64,000 nucleotides of DNA from Mycoplasma sp. Pen4 (lineage in GTDB: Bacteria; Bacillota_I; Bacilli_A; Mycoplasmatales; Metamycoplasmataceae): positions 124,001-188,000 of the forward strand of contig NZ_CP060691.1 in assembly GCF_014352955.1 (NCBI RefSeq). The letters are read 5' to 3'. Position numbers and translations under genes: made by a program. Shown here piece by piece: positions 1 to 10,495 of the stretch. The notes under the pieces are model-generated. The model had not been told where the DNA came from. It was given only the letters and a program-made list of their open reading frames with translations, and searched no databases. Within the stretch, counting starts at the first letter, position 1. Every line of letters starts with the position of its first letter.

Positions 1-24
1 TTAGATGAAGAAGATGAAATTTAA
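1..24 (+). CDS. C-terminal end of an upstream gene (partial)
   Basis: The first 24 bases read in frame as Leu-Asp-Glu-Glu-Asp-Glu-Ile-stop and run straight into a terminator hairpin. An acidic tail followed by a terminator is what the end of a real gene looks like, but too little is present to identify it. Confidence 0.5.
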   Translation, partial: LDEEDEI

Positions 25-60
25 AAACATATTGCTGTAAAAGGCAATATGTTTTATTTC
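25..60 (+). terminator. Rho-independent terminator, probably bidirectional
   Basis: An 11-bp stem (25-35 with 44-54, AAACATATTGC / GCAATATGTTT) is followed by a T-rich run. It lies between the end of the upstream plus-strand gene and the end of the minus-strand rlmD gene, so it can serve both. Confidence 0.75.
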
Positions 61-1400
61 AATTTTAAGAATGATAAAACTTCAAAGTGATGTGTATTTG
101 GAAACATATCAAAACCTTGAATATATTCTAATTCATATAAATCATTTATTTCTTTAATATCTCTAATTAGTGTTCTTGCATCGCAAGACATATAGATGAT
201 GTTTTTTGGATTATTTGTTTTGATAAAGTTGATCATTTCTTTTTCAATACCGGCTCTAGGTGGATCTAAAATTAATAATGACTTAGAGAAATCTAAGTTG
301 TTTTTATTTAGTTTTTGAATAAATCTATTCGCATCACCAACAATGTATTCACCTTTTACATTATTGTTTTTAGCATTTACTCTAGCTGTAAATATTGATT
401 CTGGTGAAATGTCAAAACCATTTATTTTTGTGTCTGGATTACCAACTATCTGAGATATTGCTCCAGCGCCACAATATGCATCAATAATATGTTTTGGTTG
501 CAACTCATTAACTTTATTTTTCATTAAATTAAAGATATGATCTGCTACATCATTATTAATTTGAAAGAAACCGTTTATATCTATGCAAAAGTCTTTTTGA
601 TTTAATGACATTAAGAATTTTTCTTTATTATATTTTGTCTTAAATGGATATTTATGATTAAAAGGTATATATTCAAAATTAGCTATACTTTTGATCTCTA
701 AAATCTCTTTAATTAATTCTTGTGATAAGAAATCTGGACACTTAGAAATTAATTGTGCTGAAATTAAATTTTTATTATTGCAACGTAATACTATTGAAGC
801 ATTAAAATTATCAATTTTATTACCTTTTAAATCTATAACATAGTCTTTAAAGGTTTCATTCATAATATCTAATATTTTATTTAACGTTTCATTTAAAACT
901 TCTTGGTTTTGCACGAAACTATCTGTTTTAATTGTTTTATGTGTACCTGTTATTATTTCTGTAGCTTGAATTTTATTGTCAATAATATTTAATGGGTATG
1001 TACATTTATTTCTATAATTAAGTTCTTTTGGTGATTTATATAAATCATGATAAATAGAATCTAATTCATTTAAATCAGTAATTAAATTACGATTTAATAA
1101 GTTTTTAAAATAGTTATTTTTAAATTCTACTTGTGCATCATATTTGTAGTTAATTAAATGTGCAGAATAAATACATTCATATCTTTGATCTTTTCTGTTA
1201 TCACTACTTTTGTGAAGTTTTATCACTTTACCAAAGGCAAATTTAGATAAAACATCAGTTACTAAAACATCAGCAATTTCACCTGGGAAGAAATCATAAA
1301 TAAAAATAGGTTTATTGAATTCACGATTAACTCCTAAACCTTCATAAGTTAAATCTTGACATTCAATTTTGATGACTTGATTTTTAATTAGTTTTGACAT
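54..1400 (-). CDS. rlmD: 23S rRNA (uracil-5-)-methyltransferase, RlmD/TrmA family
   Basis: SAM-dependent RNA m5U methyltransferase of 448 aa, about the usual length for RlmD/RumA enzymes. Residues 1-65 resemble a TRAM RNA-binding domain. The SAM-binding motif reads DAYCGAGAIS, the catalytic-site motif is LDPPRAGIEKE, and the nucleophile loop is MSCDARTL, with the Cys that attacks C6 of uracil. The exact target uridine cannot be told from sequence; mycoplasma members of this family are usually annotated rlmD. The start overlaps the end of rsmD by 13 nt, so the two rRNA methyltransferases form one minus-strand operon, with this gene second. Confidence 0.9.
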   Translation of the reverse strand: MSKLIKNQVIKIECQDLTYEGLGVNREFNKPIFIYDFFPGEIADVLVTDVLSKFAFGKVIKLHKSSDNRKDQRYECIYSAHLINYKYDAQVEFKNNYFKNLLNRNLITDLNELDSIYHDLYKSPKELNYRNKCTYPLNIIDNKIQATEIITGTHKTIKTDSFVQNQEVLNETLNKILDIMNETFKDYVIDLKGNKIDNFNASIVLRCNNKNLISAQLISKCPDFLSQELIKEILEIKSIANFEYIPFNHKYPFKTKYNKEKFLMSLNQKDFCIDINGFFQINNDVADHIFNLMKNKVNELQPKHIIDAYCGAGAISQIVGNPDTKINGFDISPESIFTARVNAKNNNVKGEYIVGDANRFIQKLNKNNLDFSKSLLILDPPRAGIEKEMINFIKTNNPKNIIYMSCDARTLIRDIKEINDLYELEYIQGFDMFPNTHHFEVLSFLKLK

Positions 1401-1933
1401 AAGTATAAAATGTGAATTTTCCCATATTTTTTGTTTTTGAATTCAGTGAATTTATCAGGGATAACCAATTCTCTTGGATCATCAGTTTCAATGATTATTT
1501 CAAAACCTTCTTCAAGAATATCTCTTTGTGCTAGTTCTGAAAGTATTTTATTTACTAATTCATATTCTCTATAAGGTGCATCAATATATACGAAATCATA
1601 TTTTTGAGATGTTCTTGAAACAAAATCTAAAGCATCTGCTTTGATAAGGTTAATTTTGTCTTGTGTTTTAGTTTTTAAAATATTCTTTTTTGCAACTTCA
1701 AAAACTTCTCTATTTAATTCGATTGCATCAACACTTTTTGCACCACGACTGATGCTTTCAATAGCTCATGCTGCTGAACCAGTGAATAAATCAAGACAAT
1801 TGGTATCAACAACCTTAAATTGAATACTTGAAAATACTGCTTCTCTTACTCTATCTGTTGTTGGTCTTGTAAATTTATCAGATGGTTGTTCTATTTGTAA
1901 ACCACGTAATTCTCCTGCGATAATTCTAATCAT
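1388..1933 (-). CDS. rsmD: 16S rRNA (guanine(966)-N2)-methyltransferase RsmD
   Basis: 181-aa protein needing one TGA=Trp (GSAAWAIESISRG). It starts MIRIIAGELRG, typical of RsmD (usually ~180-190 aa). SAM-binding motif LDLFTGSAAWAIE is followed by the catalytic tetrapeptide region, here YIDAPY; most RsmD proteins have DPPF/Y, so the first proline is replaced by alanine. It methylates G966 (E. coli numbering) of 16S rRNA during 30S assembly. A good ribosome binding site (AAGGAG) precedes the start. The 3' end overlaps rlmD by 13 nt. Confidence 0.88.
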
Positions 1934-2004
1934 AAAAACTCCTTAAATATTATTAATTAATGATTAAATTATATTTTATTATTCAGTATATTAGGTAAAA
2001 CATT

Positions 2005-2010
2005 TATAAT
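2005..2010 (+). promoter_or_regulatory. -10 box of trmB, predicting a leaderless mRNA
   Basis: Perfect TATAAT ending 6 nt before the trmB ATG, with no Shine-Dalgarno sequence between. Transcription would start at or next to the start codon. The same arrangement recurs before topA, ybeY, hrcA and the ICE transposase-like gene. Confidence 0.65.
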
Positions 2011-2016
2011 AATGCT

Positions 2017-2628
2017 ATGAGATTAAGATTTGACAAAACAGCAGAAGAAAATATTAGAAAATCACCTTACTTTTTAAATGAATTTCCAATTAAATTACAA
2101 GCTAATGATGTGCTTGAAATTGGAGCAGGTAAAGGTGAAATGATTGCACAGTTGGCTAAAATGAACCCAAATACAAGATACATTGCATTTGAAAAATACC
2201 CAACTGTAGCAAATAAAATTATTAAAAAAATTGATGAAAATAATTTAACAAATTTATATGTAGTTACAAAAGATGCTAAAGACTTAAATGAACTTTTTGA
2301 AGGGAATATCGACACAATTTGACTTACATTTAGTGACCCATGACCCAAAAACGCTCATGAAAAAAGACGTTTAACATACAAAACATTTTTAGCACAATAT
2401 GCACCATTACTTGGTGAAAATGGAAAATTATATTTCAAAACTGATAATGATAAATTATTTGAATATTCAGTTGAATCATTACAACTTAATAATTGAGAAA
2501 TCATTGACCAAACAACAGATTTACATAACTCTAAATATGCCGCAAATAACGTGCAAACAGGTTATGAAACTAAGTGATCCCAATTAGGTAAAAACATTAA
2601 TTTCTTAATTGCAAAACCTAAAAGATAA
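2017..2628 (+). CDS. trmB: tRNA (guanine(46)-N7)-methyltransferase TrmB
   Basis: 203-aa protein, with Trp codons written as TGA in the core. It starts [13 protein letters not shown]; the SAM motif is [11 protein letters not shown], followed by the family signature [16 protein letters not shown] and the C-terminal region [15 protein letters not shown]. These are diagnostic of TrmB, which forms m7G46 in the tRNA variable loop. It lies divergent from the rsmD-rlmD operon and is followed 7 nt later by a YgjP-like metallopeptidase gene. Confidence 0.93.
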
Positions 2629-2635
2629 TTAAGAT

Positions 2636-3229
2636 ATGTTTAAAATATCTTGTCACCCAGACCAAGATCAAATAATTATTTTTGGAACTATCTGCAAGTT
2701 TAAATGGTTATTTATCAGTGGTTATGGTAAAGATAATTATATTTATGATTCGCAAAATAAGAAATTAACTATTTTTTGTGATTTAAAACATAAAGAAAAC
2801 CCACTTAAACTCAAGACGATTTTAATCGCTACATTAAAGGATATTTTGCTCAAATATATCATTGATAGACAAACGTATTTTTCAAAAATAATGAATGTTG
2901 AAGATTCTACAATTTCTAGTATCGGAGCTATCGAGACTTGAACACTAGGCGCAAATACTATTAAACGTATTGCTGGTAATATCAAAGCACACACAATTAG
3001 ATATTCTGGTCGTTTAATTTGTTTTGATAAAGAAATTATTGATGCTGTGATAATTCATGAATTAGGTCATAATAAACATCGTAATCATAGCAGGGATTTT
3101 TGAAACTTCCTTGAGAGTTGTTTTAATGGGTATATTGAGTACAATAAAACCTTAAATAAAATTGCATTTACAGCAAGAAAAAGTAGCGCTAAAGTTGTCT
3201 TTGAATTAGTGCAATATGATGATGAATAA
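2636..3229 (+). CDS. YgjP-like metallopeptidase domain protein (M48-type fold)
   Basis: 197 aa. The zinc-binding signature HELGHNKHRNHSRDFW (HExxH plus a third His) lies about residue 139 and matches the YgjP/DUF45 family, which is related to WLM/M48 metallopeptidases. An aromatic-rich N-terminal part of about 100 residues precedes it. The start lies 7 nt after trmB, so the two are probably co-transcribed. The substrate of this family is unknown. There is no signal peptide, so it is presumably cytosolic. Confidence 0.8.
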
Positions 3230-3255
3230 GTCTTGATAGGCTTATTTTTTATTTT
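3225..3255 (+). terminator. Terminator after trmB-ygjP operon
   Basis: Short stem (AATAAGTC / GGCTTATT with one wobble) overlapping the stop codon, then a run of T's. Confidence 0.6.
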
Positions 3256-3319
3256 TGTTGATTTCTTTATTGTTTTACTCCTGCAAGTAGTGCGCAATAT
3301 GTTAAAATTTAATATATAT

Positions 3320-3340
3320 GTCTTATTTATAAAATAAGAC
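3320..3340 (+). promoter_or_regulatory. Perfect 9-bp inverted repeat in the leader of the glycosyltransferase gene
   Basis: GTCTTATTT, a 3-nt loop, then AAATAAGAC, 24 nt before the start codon of the next gene and just downstream of an AT-rich promoter-like stretch. It could be an operator or an mRNA stem; no poly-T follows, so it is not a standard terminator. Confidence 0.4.
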
Positions 3341-3363
3341 AACAAAATGTCAAAAGGAGAATT

Positions 3364-4386
3364 ATGAGATTATCAATTATTTCATTAGTAGGTGATGATA
3401 GTAAACAAGTTGCATCATACTTAGAATCGTTAAAAAATCAAGAAAATCAAAACTTTGAAGTTGTTTTATGTATTAACAAAAAAACACAAGCAAAAGCAAT
3501 CTATCAAGTTGTACAAGAATACTACCATTTCTTTGGAAGTAGATTAATTGTCATTTACAACACAAAAGAAAATTCATATCAATTTAACTTGGTTAGTGCA
3601 TTTAGAGTTATCAAAGGTGATTTTGTCACAATTAAGAACTCTGAAGTTGTCTTAAAACGTACATTTGTAGATGATTTATTAACACAAGCAGTTAGATTTA
3701 ATGTTGATGTTTTAGAATTTAAACCACGTTTAGTTGGTTCAATTCGTTTTAAACCAAAAGAAAGAATGGTGTTAGATAAAGTTGTTGATATTAACAAAAA
3801 CCCACAAATTTATGCTTACACATTCCCATTTATCTTTAACAAAGTGTTTAAAAAATCACTTGTTAAGAAAATGGTGAAACATCATGTTGTAAATACTAAT
3901 GACACAAAAATGTGTATGGAAGTAAATTACATCTTATTACTTAAAGCTAAAACTTATAAGTATTTAGATTATTGTTTAAATCGTGAATATATCGATGAAT
4001 CTATCTGATTGATTCCAAGTAATGTTGATAAAACATTTGCTTACTTAGAAAACTATGCAAAAATTAATGAACTCAAAGTTAGTCAAGAGTTAATGTATGC
4101 ATATTTCTATTGTCTCAAAATTCTCTTCTCTGGTTTCATACATGAAACATACTTCTTCTGAAGACATTTTGTTTCAATAAAAACAATTGAGGAATTAAGA
4201 ATCAAACGTGGTAAGTTAGCGATTGATCGTCATGCTAAAACCATCGCAGATTTAGAAAACTCACAAAAATATCAAGAATTTATTACAACAAATGTTTATG
4301 CATCAAAAGATAACATTGAAACAAAAATGTTAAAAACAAAATACAGTCAAATTATCAAAGATAAAATTTTAGATAATCTTGAATAA
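3364..4386 (+). CDS. Glycosyltransferase family 2-like protein
   Basis: 340 aa. The N terminus (RLSIISLVGDDSKQVASYLESL, then NFEVVLCINKK) has the beta-alpha-beta start of a GT-A (family 2) fold, and residues 75-90 (AFRVIKGDFVTIKNSE) sit where the DxD region should be. The classical DxD is not evident, so activity on a nucleotide-sugar is uncertain. No signal peptide or membrane segment. A strong ribosome binding site (AAAAGGAG) precedes the ATG. The stop codon overlaps the start of the following RDD gene (TAATG), so the two are translationally coupled. Confidence 0.6.
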
Positions 4387-5108
4387 TGTATAAAAACGCT
4401 CCTTTTTGAAAACGTTTTGGAACTAACTTAATTGATCTTGCTATTGTTATTGGATTTTGTATATTGATTTACATCGCTGGCGGATCTAGTCAGCCTGCAT
4501 CAGACAAAACCCAACAAGGCTTAGATCCAAAATTCTTTTACACATCAATATCTTTAAGTATAGTTCTGATAAATTTCTATTATTTAATCACACCAATTTT
4601 CTTTCATGGACGAACTATTGGGATGTTGATTTATAAAATAAAAATAATTGATACAGATACAAAGGATTTCAAGTATTACAAATTAATTATGCGTAATATA
4701 TTAGGTTCAATCTATGTGTCTGTATTATTAATTATTGTAATGGCTGTAATTGATCCATCAAATGATTTTGTTTATGCACCAGATAAAGATGGAGTCTCTA
4801 AGTTAGTCTTCAAATTTCAAACTATAAAAGAATCAAAAGATTTTACAACTCATGACCAAATTGTTCAATTAGCAACAGGTGTTGTTGCGGCATTATTTAG
4901 TTTATGACTTGCAATTAATACTATTGGTTATGCGATGAATATTATTTATTCTAAAAAACTCTCTCTTGTGGATTTGGTTTCATCCACAAGAATCGTTAAT
5001 CAAGAACCACAAGCAACAATAGATGTTAAAGAAATTCATTTATTACCATTCTTTGACACCACTCGTAAATGAAAATACTTTAAAGATACAACTACTATAG
5101 GAGAATAA
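4386..5108 (+). CDS. RDD family membrane protein
   Basis: 240 aa, with three or four hydrophobic segments. The N terminus FWKRFGTNLIDLAIVIGF is the RDD pattern (Arg, then Asp inside the first membrane segment), and the second conserved segment is RTIGMLIYKIKII. RDD proteins are small integral membrane proteins; some act as Na+ or metabolite transporters, but no substrate can be assigned. It is coupled by start-stop overlap to the upstream glycosyltransferase-like gene and followed 3 nt later by the helicase gene. Confidence 0.8.
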
Positions 5109-5111
5109 TTT

Positions 5112-7352
5112 ATGGAATTAATCAAAACTGATCTTTTAGCAGATCTTAATGAGACACAGCGTGAAGCAGTTACACATTTTGATTCACACTTAAGAATTGT
5201 TGCTGGTGCTGGTTCAGGTAAAACGAGAGTTTTAACTAGAAAAGTAGCACACTTAATTAATGATATCGGTATTCCTCCTAAGAGAATTTTAGCCATGACC
5301 TTCTCTAACAAGGCTACAAACGATATGAAACAACGTATTGTGCAATATTGTTCAAAATCTAAAAAAGAGTTGAATATTTTTACATTCCACTCTTTTTGTG
5401 CTCGTGTGTTAAGAAAACACATTCGTGCATTAGGTTTTCGTCCAGATTTTACAATTATTGATGATAAAGATAAAGAACAAGTATTATCAGATATTTATAC
5501 TCGTTTACAAATTTCAAGTCATGATATTAGTTACAAAAATATGATTGAATATATTTCATATGCTAAAACACGTGAAATTTTTACTGGACATGAATTAGCA
5601 GAAGAACGTGGTGAAACAATTGATGATATTGTTCCAAAAGTATTTCAAGAATACTTAAATGATGTTATTTTAAAGGGAGCATTAGATTTCGATGATTTAA
5701 TCTCACTTACTAAGTTATTATTCAGTACACACCCAGAGATAGCAGATGAATATCGTGAACAATTTAGATATGTTTTAATTGATGAGTTTCAAGATATCTC
5801 AAGAGTACAATACGAAGTTTTCAAAGTTATTATTGGACCTAAAACAGTTGCGACAATTGTTGGAGATCCTGATCAAACAATTTATAACTGACGTGGTGCA
5901 GATGTTAATTTAATCCTTGATTTTGATAAAGATTTTGAAAACACCAAAACTGTTGTGCTTGATACTAATTATCGTTCTACAAATACGATTCTTGATGCCG
6001 CAAATGAATTGATTTCACACAACAAAAATCGTTTAGATAAAAAACTTAAATCCGCAAATACAAACCGTGAAAATGAACCTGAAATTGAATACTACCATGG
6101 ATTTAGCCCAGAAGCTGAAGCTAGATGAGTAGTTCAAAAGATCAATGAACTTAAAAAACAAAAAACACAATTAAAAGACATTGCGATTTTATATAGAACC
6201 AATTACTACTCACGTCCATTTGAGGAAGCATTAATTGAAGAAAATATTAACCACAAAATCTTCAATGGTGTTAAATTCTTCCAACGCGCTGAAATTAAAG
6301 ACACAATTGCTTTCTTAAGAACAATTGCCGAGCAAAAAGATATTGCATTTGAACGTATTATTAATGTTCCAAACCGTGGTATTGGTGAAAAAACATTACA
6401 AAAATTGCGTGACTATGCAAAAAGCATAAACAAATCATTGTTTAGAACATTACATGAAAACATCAAAGAACTTCCAATTCCTAAGTCAAAAATTAAAGAA
6501 GTGATATTCCCGTTAATGAAAACATTAATTAAATATTGCAAGGCACTTAGAACAAATAAGATTTGACTTACTTTAAATATGCTTCTTGAAGAAATTGGTT
6601 ACTATAAACATATTGAAAATAACGAAAACTTACGTGGATCAGCAGTTGATAATGTTCGTGAGTTAATTAACTCAATTAAAACTTGAGAAGAAACTAAAGG
6701 AAACCAAAACAAAACAGTTATTGATTATTTAAACATGGTTTCATTATGAACTATTCAAGATGATTATGATAATGTTCCAAATTATGTTTCGATGATGGCA
6801 GTTCACTCTGCTAAAGGACTAGAATTCGAAAACGTCTTTATCGTAGGACTTTCTGAAGGTATTTTCCCACATGATAATGTTTTATTAAGCTCAAAAAGTT
6901 CAAAAGAAAAGAAAAAGAAATTTGCTAAAAAAGGTACATACGACACCGATATTGAAGATGAAAGAAGATTGGTTTATGTTGCTGTAACACGTACTAAACA
7001 AAAATTATTCCTTAGCGATTCTCGTGGTAAGTTACTTGGAACAAGTGAAGAAAAAAGACCATCTCGTTTTATCTCAGAAATGGGTATTAATCTTAATGAC
7101 ACAATCATTGGTTACAATGAACGTGTAAAACGCATTGGTTTTGATGATGAAAACAAAGAAATCCATAATACAAAGATTGTTGTGGGAGATATCATCTCAC
7201 ATACAACATTTGGGGAAGGTGAAGTTGTTGAAGTTACAAGCGATGAAATAGTTGTTAAATTTATCAAAGATAATGAAACTAAAACATTAAATAAAAACCA
7301 CTCATCATTCCAAGTGGTTGTTCCGCAAGTTGTTGTAACTTCTCAAAAATAG
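5112..7352 (+). CDS. pcrA: ATP-dependent DNA helicase PcrA/UvrD (superfamily 1)
   Basis: 746 aa, the normal length for PcrA, read through several TGA-Trp codons. Motifs in order: Q motif LNETQREAV, Walker A AGAGSGKT, motif Ia AMTFSNKAT, Walker B LIDEFQDIS, motif III VGDPDQTIYNWRG, motif IV TNYRST, motif V MAVHSAKGLEFENV and motif VI RRLVYVAVTRTK. The C-terminal ~60 residues (VGDIISHTTFGEGEVVEV) match the Tudor-like domain of PcrA. A 3'-5' helicase acting in nucleotide excision repair and removal of recombination filaments. The gene follows an RDD protein by 3 nt in a plus-strand operon. Confidence 0.93.
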
Positions 7353-7355
7353 CTT

Positions 7356-9035
7356 ATGATCATAGCTCTAATTATTTTTGTAATAATAGCATTAGTGTTA
7401 TTGACAACTGTCTTTATATTTGCTTTTTATTACTTTTATTATCGTTCATCATCAGGCATTATCACATTTAAAATTGATAATAATAATGCGCGTGTAATGC
7501 GTGATAATGACCGAAATCGTTTTTTATCAACTATCTTTGATACTAAAAAAGTTAATTTTGATAAATATCATTTCATCCCATTAGATACATTTTTAAACAT
7601 CATCCAACCAAAACAACGTAAGTTGCTTGAAAATCACTTAAGCGAAAACTTAGAACGTAAATATTCAATGAAAATCAATGCTAATCCTGATTTTTATAAG
7701 AACCTAGGTTGAATTGAAAAAATTATTGTTCAATTTGATAAGTGATTTTCATTTATAACTACATATCATTTAAAAATAGTACCAACAGGTGTTGTTGGTG
7801 AATATACATGTTTTATTAAATGACAAAGACAAAAGGATAAGCATCGCTTTAATTTTGAAATTGCACCACTTCAAGTCAATGAAACTACAAACCAAGATAA
7901 GATATACAAAGAAAATTTAGTAGTTGGATTTGCATTAAAACCTTATTACTTTGATAAAAAAATTGATAATGAAATTTTAGATGACATAATAAAAACATTT
8001 AACTTTACTACTAAATCGGTGCGGATTTATCGTGAAGACGGAATTATCTATATGATTTCAAAATTAAGTCGTAGAAATTCATTAAAACGAGCAACTGAGT
8101 TGGTTAATGGTTTTAATCGTAATATGGCTACAGATAAGATGTTTTTATCTGCGACTGCATTTCAAATGGATAAAGTTAATTCAACTTTTTCAAAATCAAT
8201 TTTAATTAACTTATTACAATATTCTTTATTTAATATCATTAATGATCCAACACAATATAGTAAATTTACTGGTTTTAATCTTAAAACAATTGAAACACCT
8301 GAATATAAAATATTTGTTAATAACTTGAATCGTTATATTAATGAAAACAATAATATTGCATTGTATCCAGATGATACACGATACCTAAAAATGCTTAAAT
8401 TTAGTTTCTTTAGAAAATATGCAACAAATCAAAAGATTGCATACGCAGTTGCAAATATTAATTTAGAAAAAGAAAGCAACAATAGTGATGAAACTAAAAA
8501 ATGAATTGAATTCTTTAATAAGATTCCATTCTTAAATTATAAAAATGAACATAGTTGATATAAATATATCTCTAATGCTTCAAGAATATCACAACAAAAT
8601 AAACAACAAAAAACCACAATTCTTGTCAAAGTTTCTCAAGAAACCTTCTTGAATAAAGAGTTAAATCTTACAGATAAAACGCCAGTATGTTTAATTTATG
8701 CATATAATAATATGTTTAATTCATACGAGTTAAAACAAAAGATCAGTAAGTGTTTCTCACAAAAAATTCCAACAGCGTTATATATTAATAAGGTTGATAA
8801 ATCAATTATTAACATCTTGAATGATTCTAAAATTAATGTGCTTGTGATTGGAAAAAATATTTCAGAGAACTTACATCAAAACAAGAATTACTTAGATTGT
8901 GTTGGAATTGTCAACCTAGCAAAGAACAATAAAATCAAAGTTGTTTATGAAGATGTTCGTGAAGATTTAGATCCATTAATTGTGCAAAAAACTAAACTAG
9001 ATGTTTATTATAAAACTAATGATAATGACAAATAA
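7356..9035 (+). CDS. Conserved mycoplasma membrane-anchored protein of unknown function
   Basis: 559 aa. One strong N-terminal transmembrane segment (residues 1-26, IIALIIFVIIALVLLTTVF) followed by a long soluble part with no motif I recognise. The body holds several basic stretches and no cysteine pattern or lipobox. Its start is 3 nt after the pcrA stop, so it ends the plus-strand operon. I recall that mycoplasma genomes carry a conserved hypothetical gene directly downstream of the uvrD/pcrA helicase; I cannot assign a function. Confidence 0.75.
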
Positions 9036-9060
9036 AACACCTTAAATAAGGTGTTTTAGG
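9034..9060 (+). terminator. Terminator of the pcrA operon, at the left edge of the ICE
   Basis: Perfect 11-bp stem AAAACACCTTA / TAAGGTGTTTT (9034-9044 and 9047-9057) overlapping the stop codon. The right arm also belongs to the candidate terminal inverted repeat of the ICE. Confidence 0.75.
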
Positions 9061-9065
9061 AACCG
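9044..9065. repeat. Candidate left terminal inverted repeat of the ICE
   Basis: AAATAAGGTGTTTTAGGAAC here pairs with the reverse complement of 27659-27679 (AAATTAAGGTGTGTAGGAAC), with one small gap and one or two mismatches. The two sites bracket exactly the foreign genes. No clear target-site duplication is visible outside them, so this is a candidate only. Confidence 0.4.
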
Positions 9066-9067
9066 AG

Positions 9068-9106
9068 AAATGTTGGTGTGTAGCGATACACACTAACATT
9101 TTTTTA
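9068..9106 (+). terminator. Strong hairpin with GNRA loop and poly-T tail at ICE left end
   Basis: 15-bp stem (9068-9082 with 9087-9101, one G-U pair) closed by a GCGA tetraloop and followed by seven T's. It sits between the chromosomal operon and the first ICE gene and would insulate the element from read-through. Confidence 0.75.
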
Positions 9107-9136
9107 TACTTGCTGCTTCTAAAAAAGGAGAAGGCA

Positions 9137-10039
9137 ATGCAAGATAAATTGTGAGAAGCGTTAGCAACTGTTGATTTTAAAATTAGCAAACATTTAATGA
9201 AAAGAATTGGTAGAAGCAAAATAATGATTATTATGTTTGCTTTAATGCTCCATATGAAAGAGAAAGGTATCACCATAACTTTACAAGCATTTATGGAGTT
9301 CGGTTTAAAGTATGACAGTACACAAAAAAATATGAAGAAACTCGAAAAGATGAACTTTGTTAGAAAAACAAGAAGAGTTAAAAATCTTTACTGAGAATAC
9401 AAGGTAGTTAGAGCATCAAGAATTAAAGGACAAACTAACGATTGACTAGAACTTAAAACTAAAACAGATTGAGTGCTATTTTTGCAAGGAAATCTAACTA
9501 CTGTTAAACTGTATCAATTCATAATTTCAAGCGCTAAAAAATCTCACAATAAAATCACATTAAATCTCTCAAATAAAAAACTACAAAAATACACTGATGA
9601 AATCTCAAGAAAGACAATTTATAACCACTTGAAAATCATCGCTAAATTTGTTTTTAAAGATAAGTACAAAAATATTTTTAATATAAACAAAAAATCATTT
9701 TTAAAGAGAGCAAGAATAACAAAAAATTTCCTAACCTTACAAGAATATAAAAATGCAATTATTTCAAGAAGCACACCAACTTCACAAAGAAATTTATTAT
9801 CGAATATTAGTTATTTAAATTGCATTAAATGTTCTTCAAAAAAACTTTCATTACAAAATAATCACTATCAACACTTTTTCTCAAGAGATGGTAAGTGCAT
9901 TTGATGAACCAAAAATAAAAGTTGCAAAACATACATTCATCAACCATCAATGGAACACTACAACTACGAACCAAGTTCTATTCGTTGAACTAGAAAGCGT
10001 TCAATAGATGTAAATACTTTTTTAAATAGTGTTGCTTAG
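9137..10039 (+). CDS. ICE protein with winged-helix-like N terminus and Cys/His-rich C terminus
   Basis: 300 aa, several TGA-Trp codons. Residues 1-85 are predicted helices ending in TQKNMKKLEKMNFVRKTRRVKNLYW, the recognition-helix-plus-wing look of a winged-helix DNA-binding domain. The C-terminal third holds CIKCSS..., NNHYQHF... and KCIWWTKNKSC, which could bind zinc. It is very basic, as expected for a DNA-binding or replication/regulatory protein, but I do not recognise the family. Ribosome binding site AAAGGAG 8 nt before the ATG. First gene of the ICE. Confidence 0.7.
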
Positions 10040-10076
10040 CAAATTATTACCCATTATAAATATATAAATATATTTA

Positions 10077-10082
10077 TATAAT
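10077..10082 (+). promoter_or_regulatory. -10 box of the relaxase/coupling operon
   Basis: TATAAT within the 109-nt gap before the next ICE gene, followed by a short near-palindrome (ACGTGC-TTT-GCACAT). It probably drives the block of genes from 10149 to about 24.6 kb, which are nearly all overlapping or closely spaced. Confidence 0.45.
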
Positions 10083-10148
10083 ACGTGCTTTGCACATATT
10101 ATGCTTTGTTTTGTTGCGGAACCACTAAAAAAAGAAAGGAATTAGACT

Positions 10149-10487
10149 ATGTTTGACATTTCAAATAGAAAAGATGATGTTTTTTGTTGAATAAATTTCG
10201 AAAAATTTAATTTCAATGCTTTTGATAAGGTTTTACCTCCTTGCGATGATATAGAATGCAAAATATCTGGTTTTCAACATTTATGCATCGAAAACAACAT
10301 AGAACTTTTGGAAAATAGATTTGGAAACAATAACAAATCATTGCACTTAAAATTCAAAAATCAAAAAGATTTATCAAAACTATTAAAACTTTTTTACAAA
10401 CTAGACAATAACACCATTTTGAATAGTGTTATTAAAGTTAATATGGTTAAGACTAAAGAATACACCTTATCTTGAAAAGATAATTAG
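10149..10487 (+). CDS. Small ICE protein of unknown function
   Basis: 112 aa, read through two TGA-Trp codons (positions in FCWIN and LSWKD). Preceded by a clear ribosome binding site (AAAGGAATT). No motif recognised; two or three cysteines in the first half (VLPPCDD, DIECKIS, HLCIEN). It ends 8 nt before the relaxase gene, so it may be translated together with it; small auxiliary proteins next to relaxases often help at oriT, but that is only a positional inference here. Confidence 0.65.
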
Positions 10488-10495
10488 ACATTAAA

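Noticed and set aside
2017-2628. Apparent early stop codons (TGA) in trmB and many other genes
   Set aside because: All are at positions where Trp is conserved; the organism uses TGA for Trp, so these are not frameshifts or pseudogenes.
5036-5422. 128-codon minus-strand ORF over the start of pcrA
   Set aside because: Antisense of conserved helicase motifs; no separate promoter or ribosome binding site.
9034-9060. Considering the pcrA-operon terminator palindrome as a target-site duplication of the ICE
   Set aside because: The sequence outside the right candidate repeat does not repeat it; it is explained as a terminator that overlaps the candidate left repeat.
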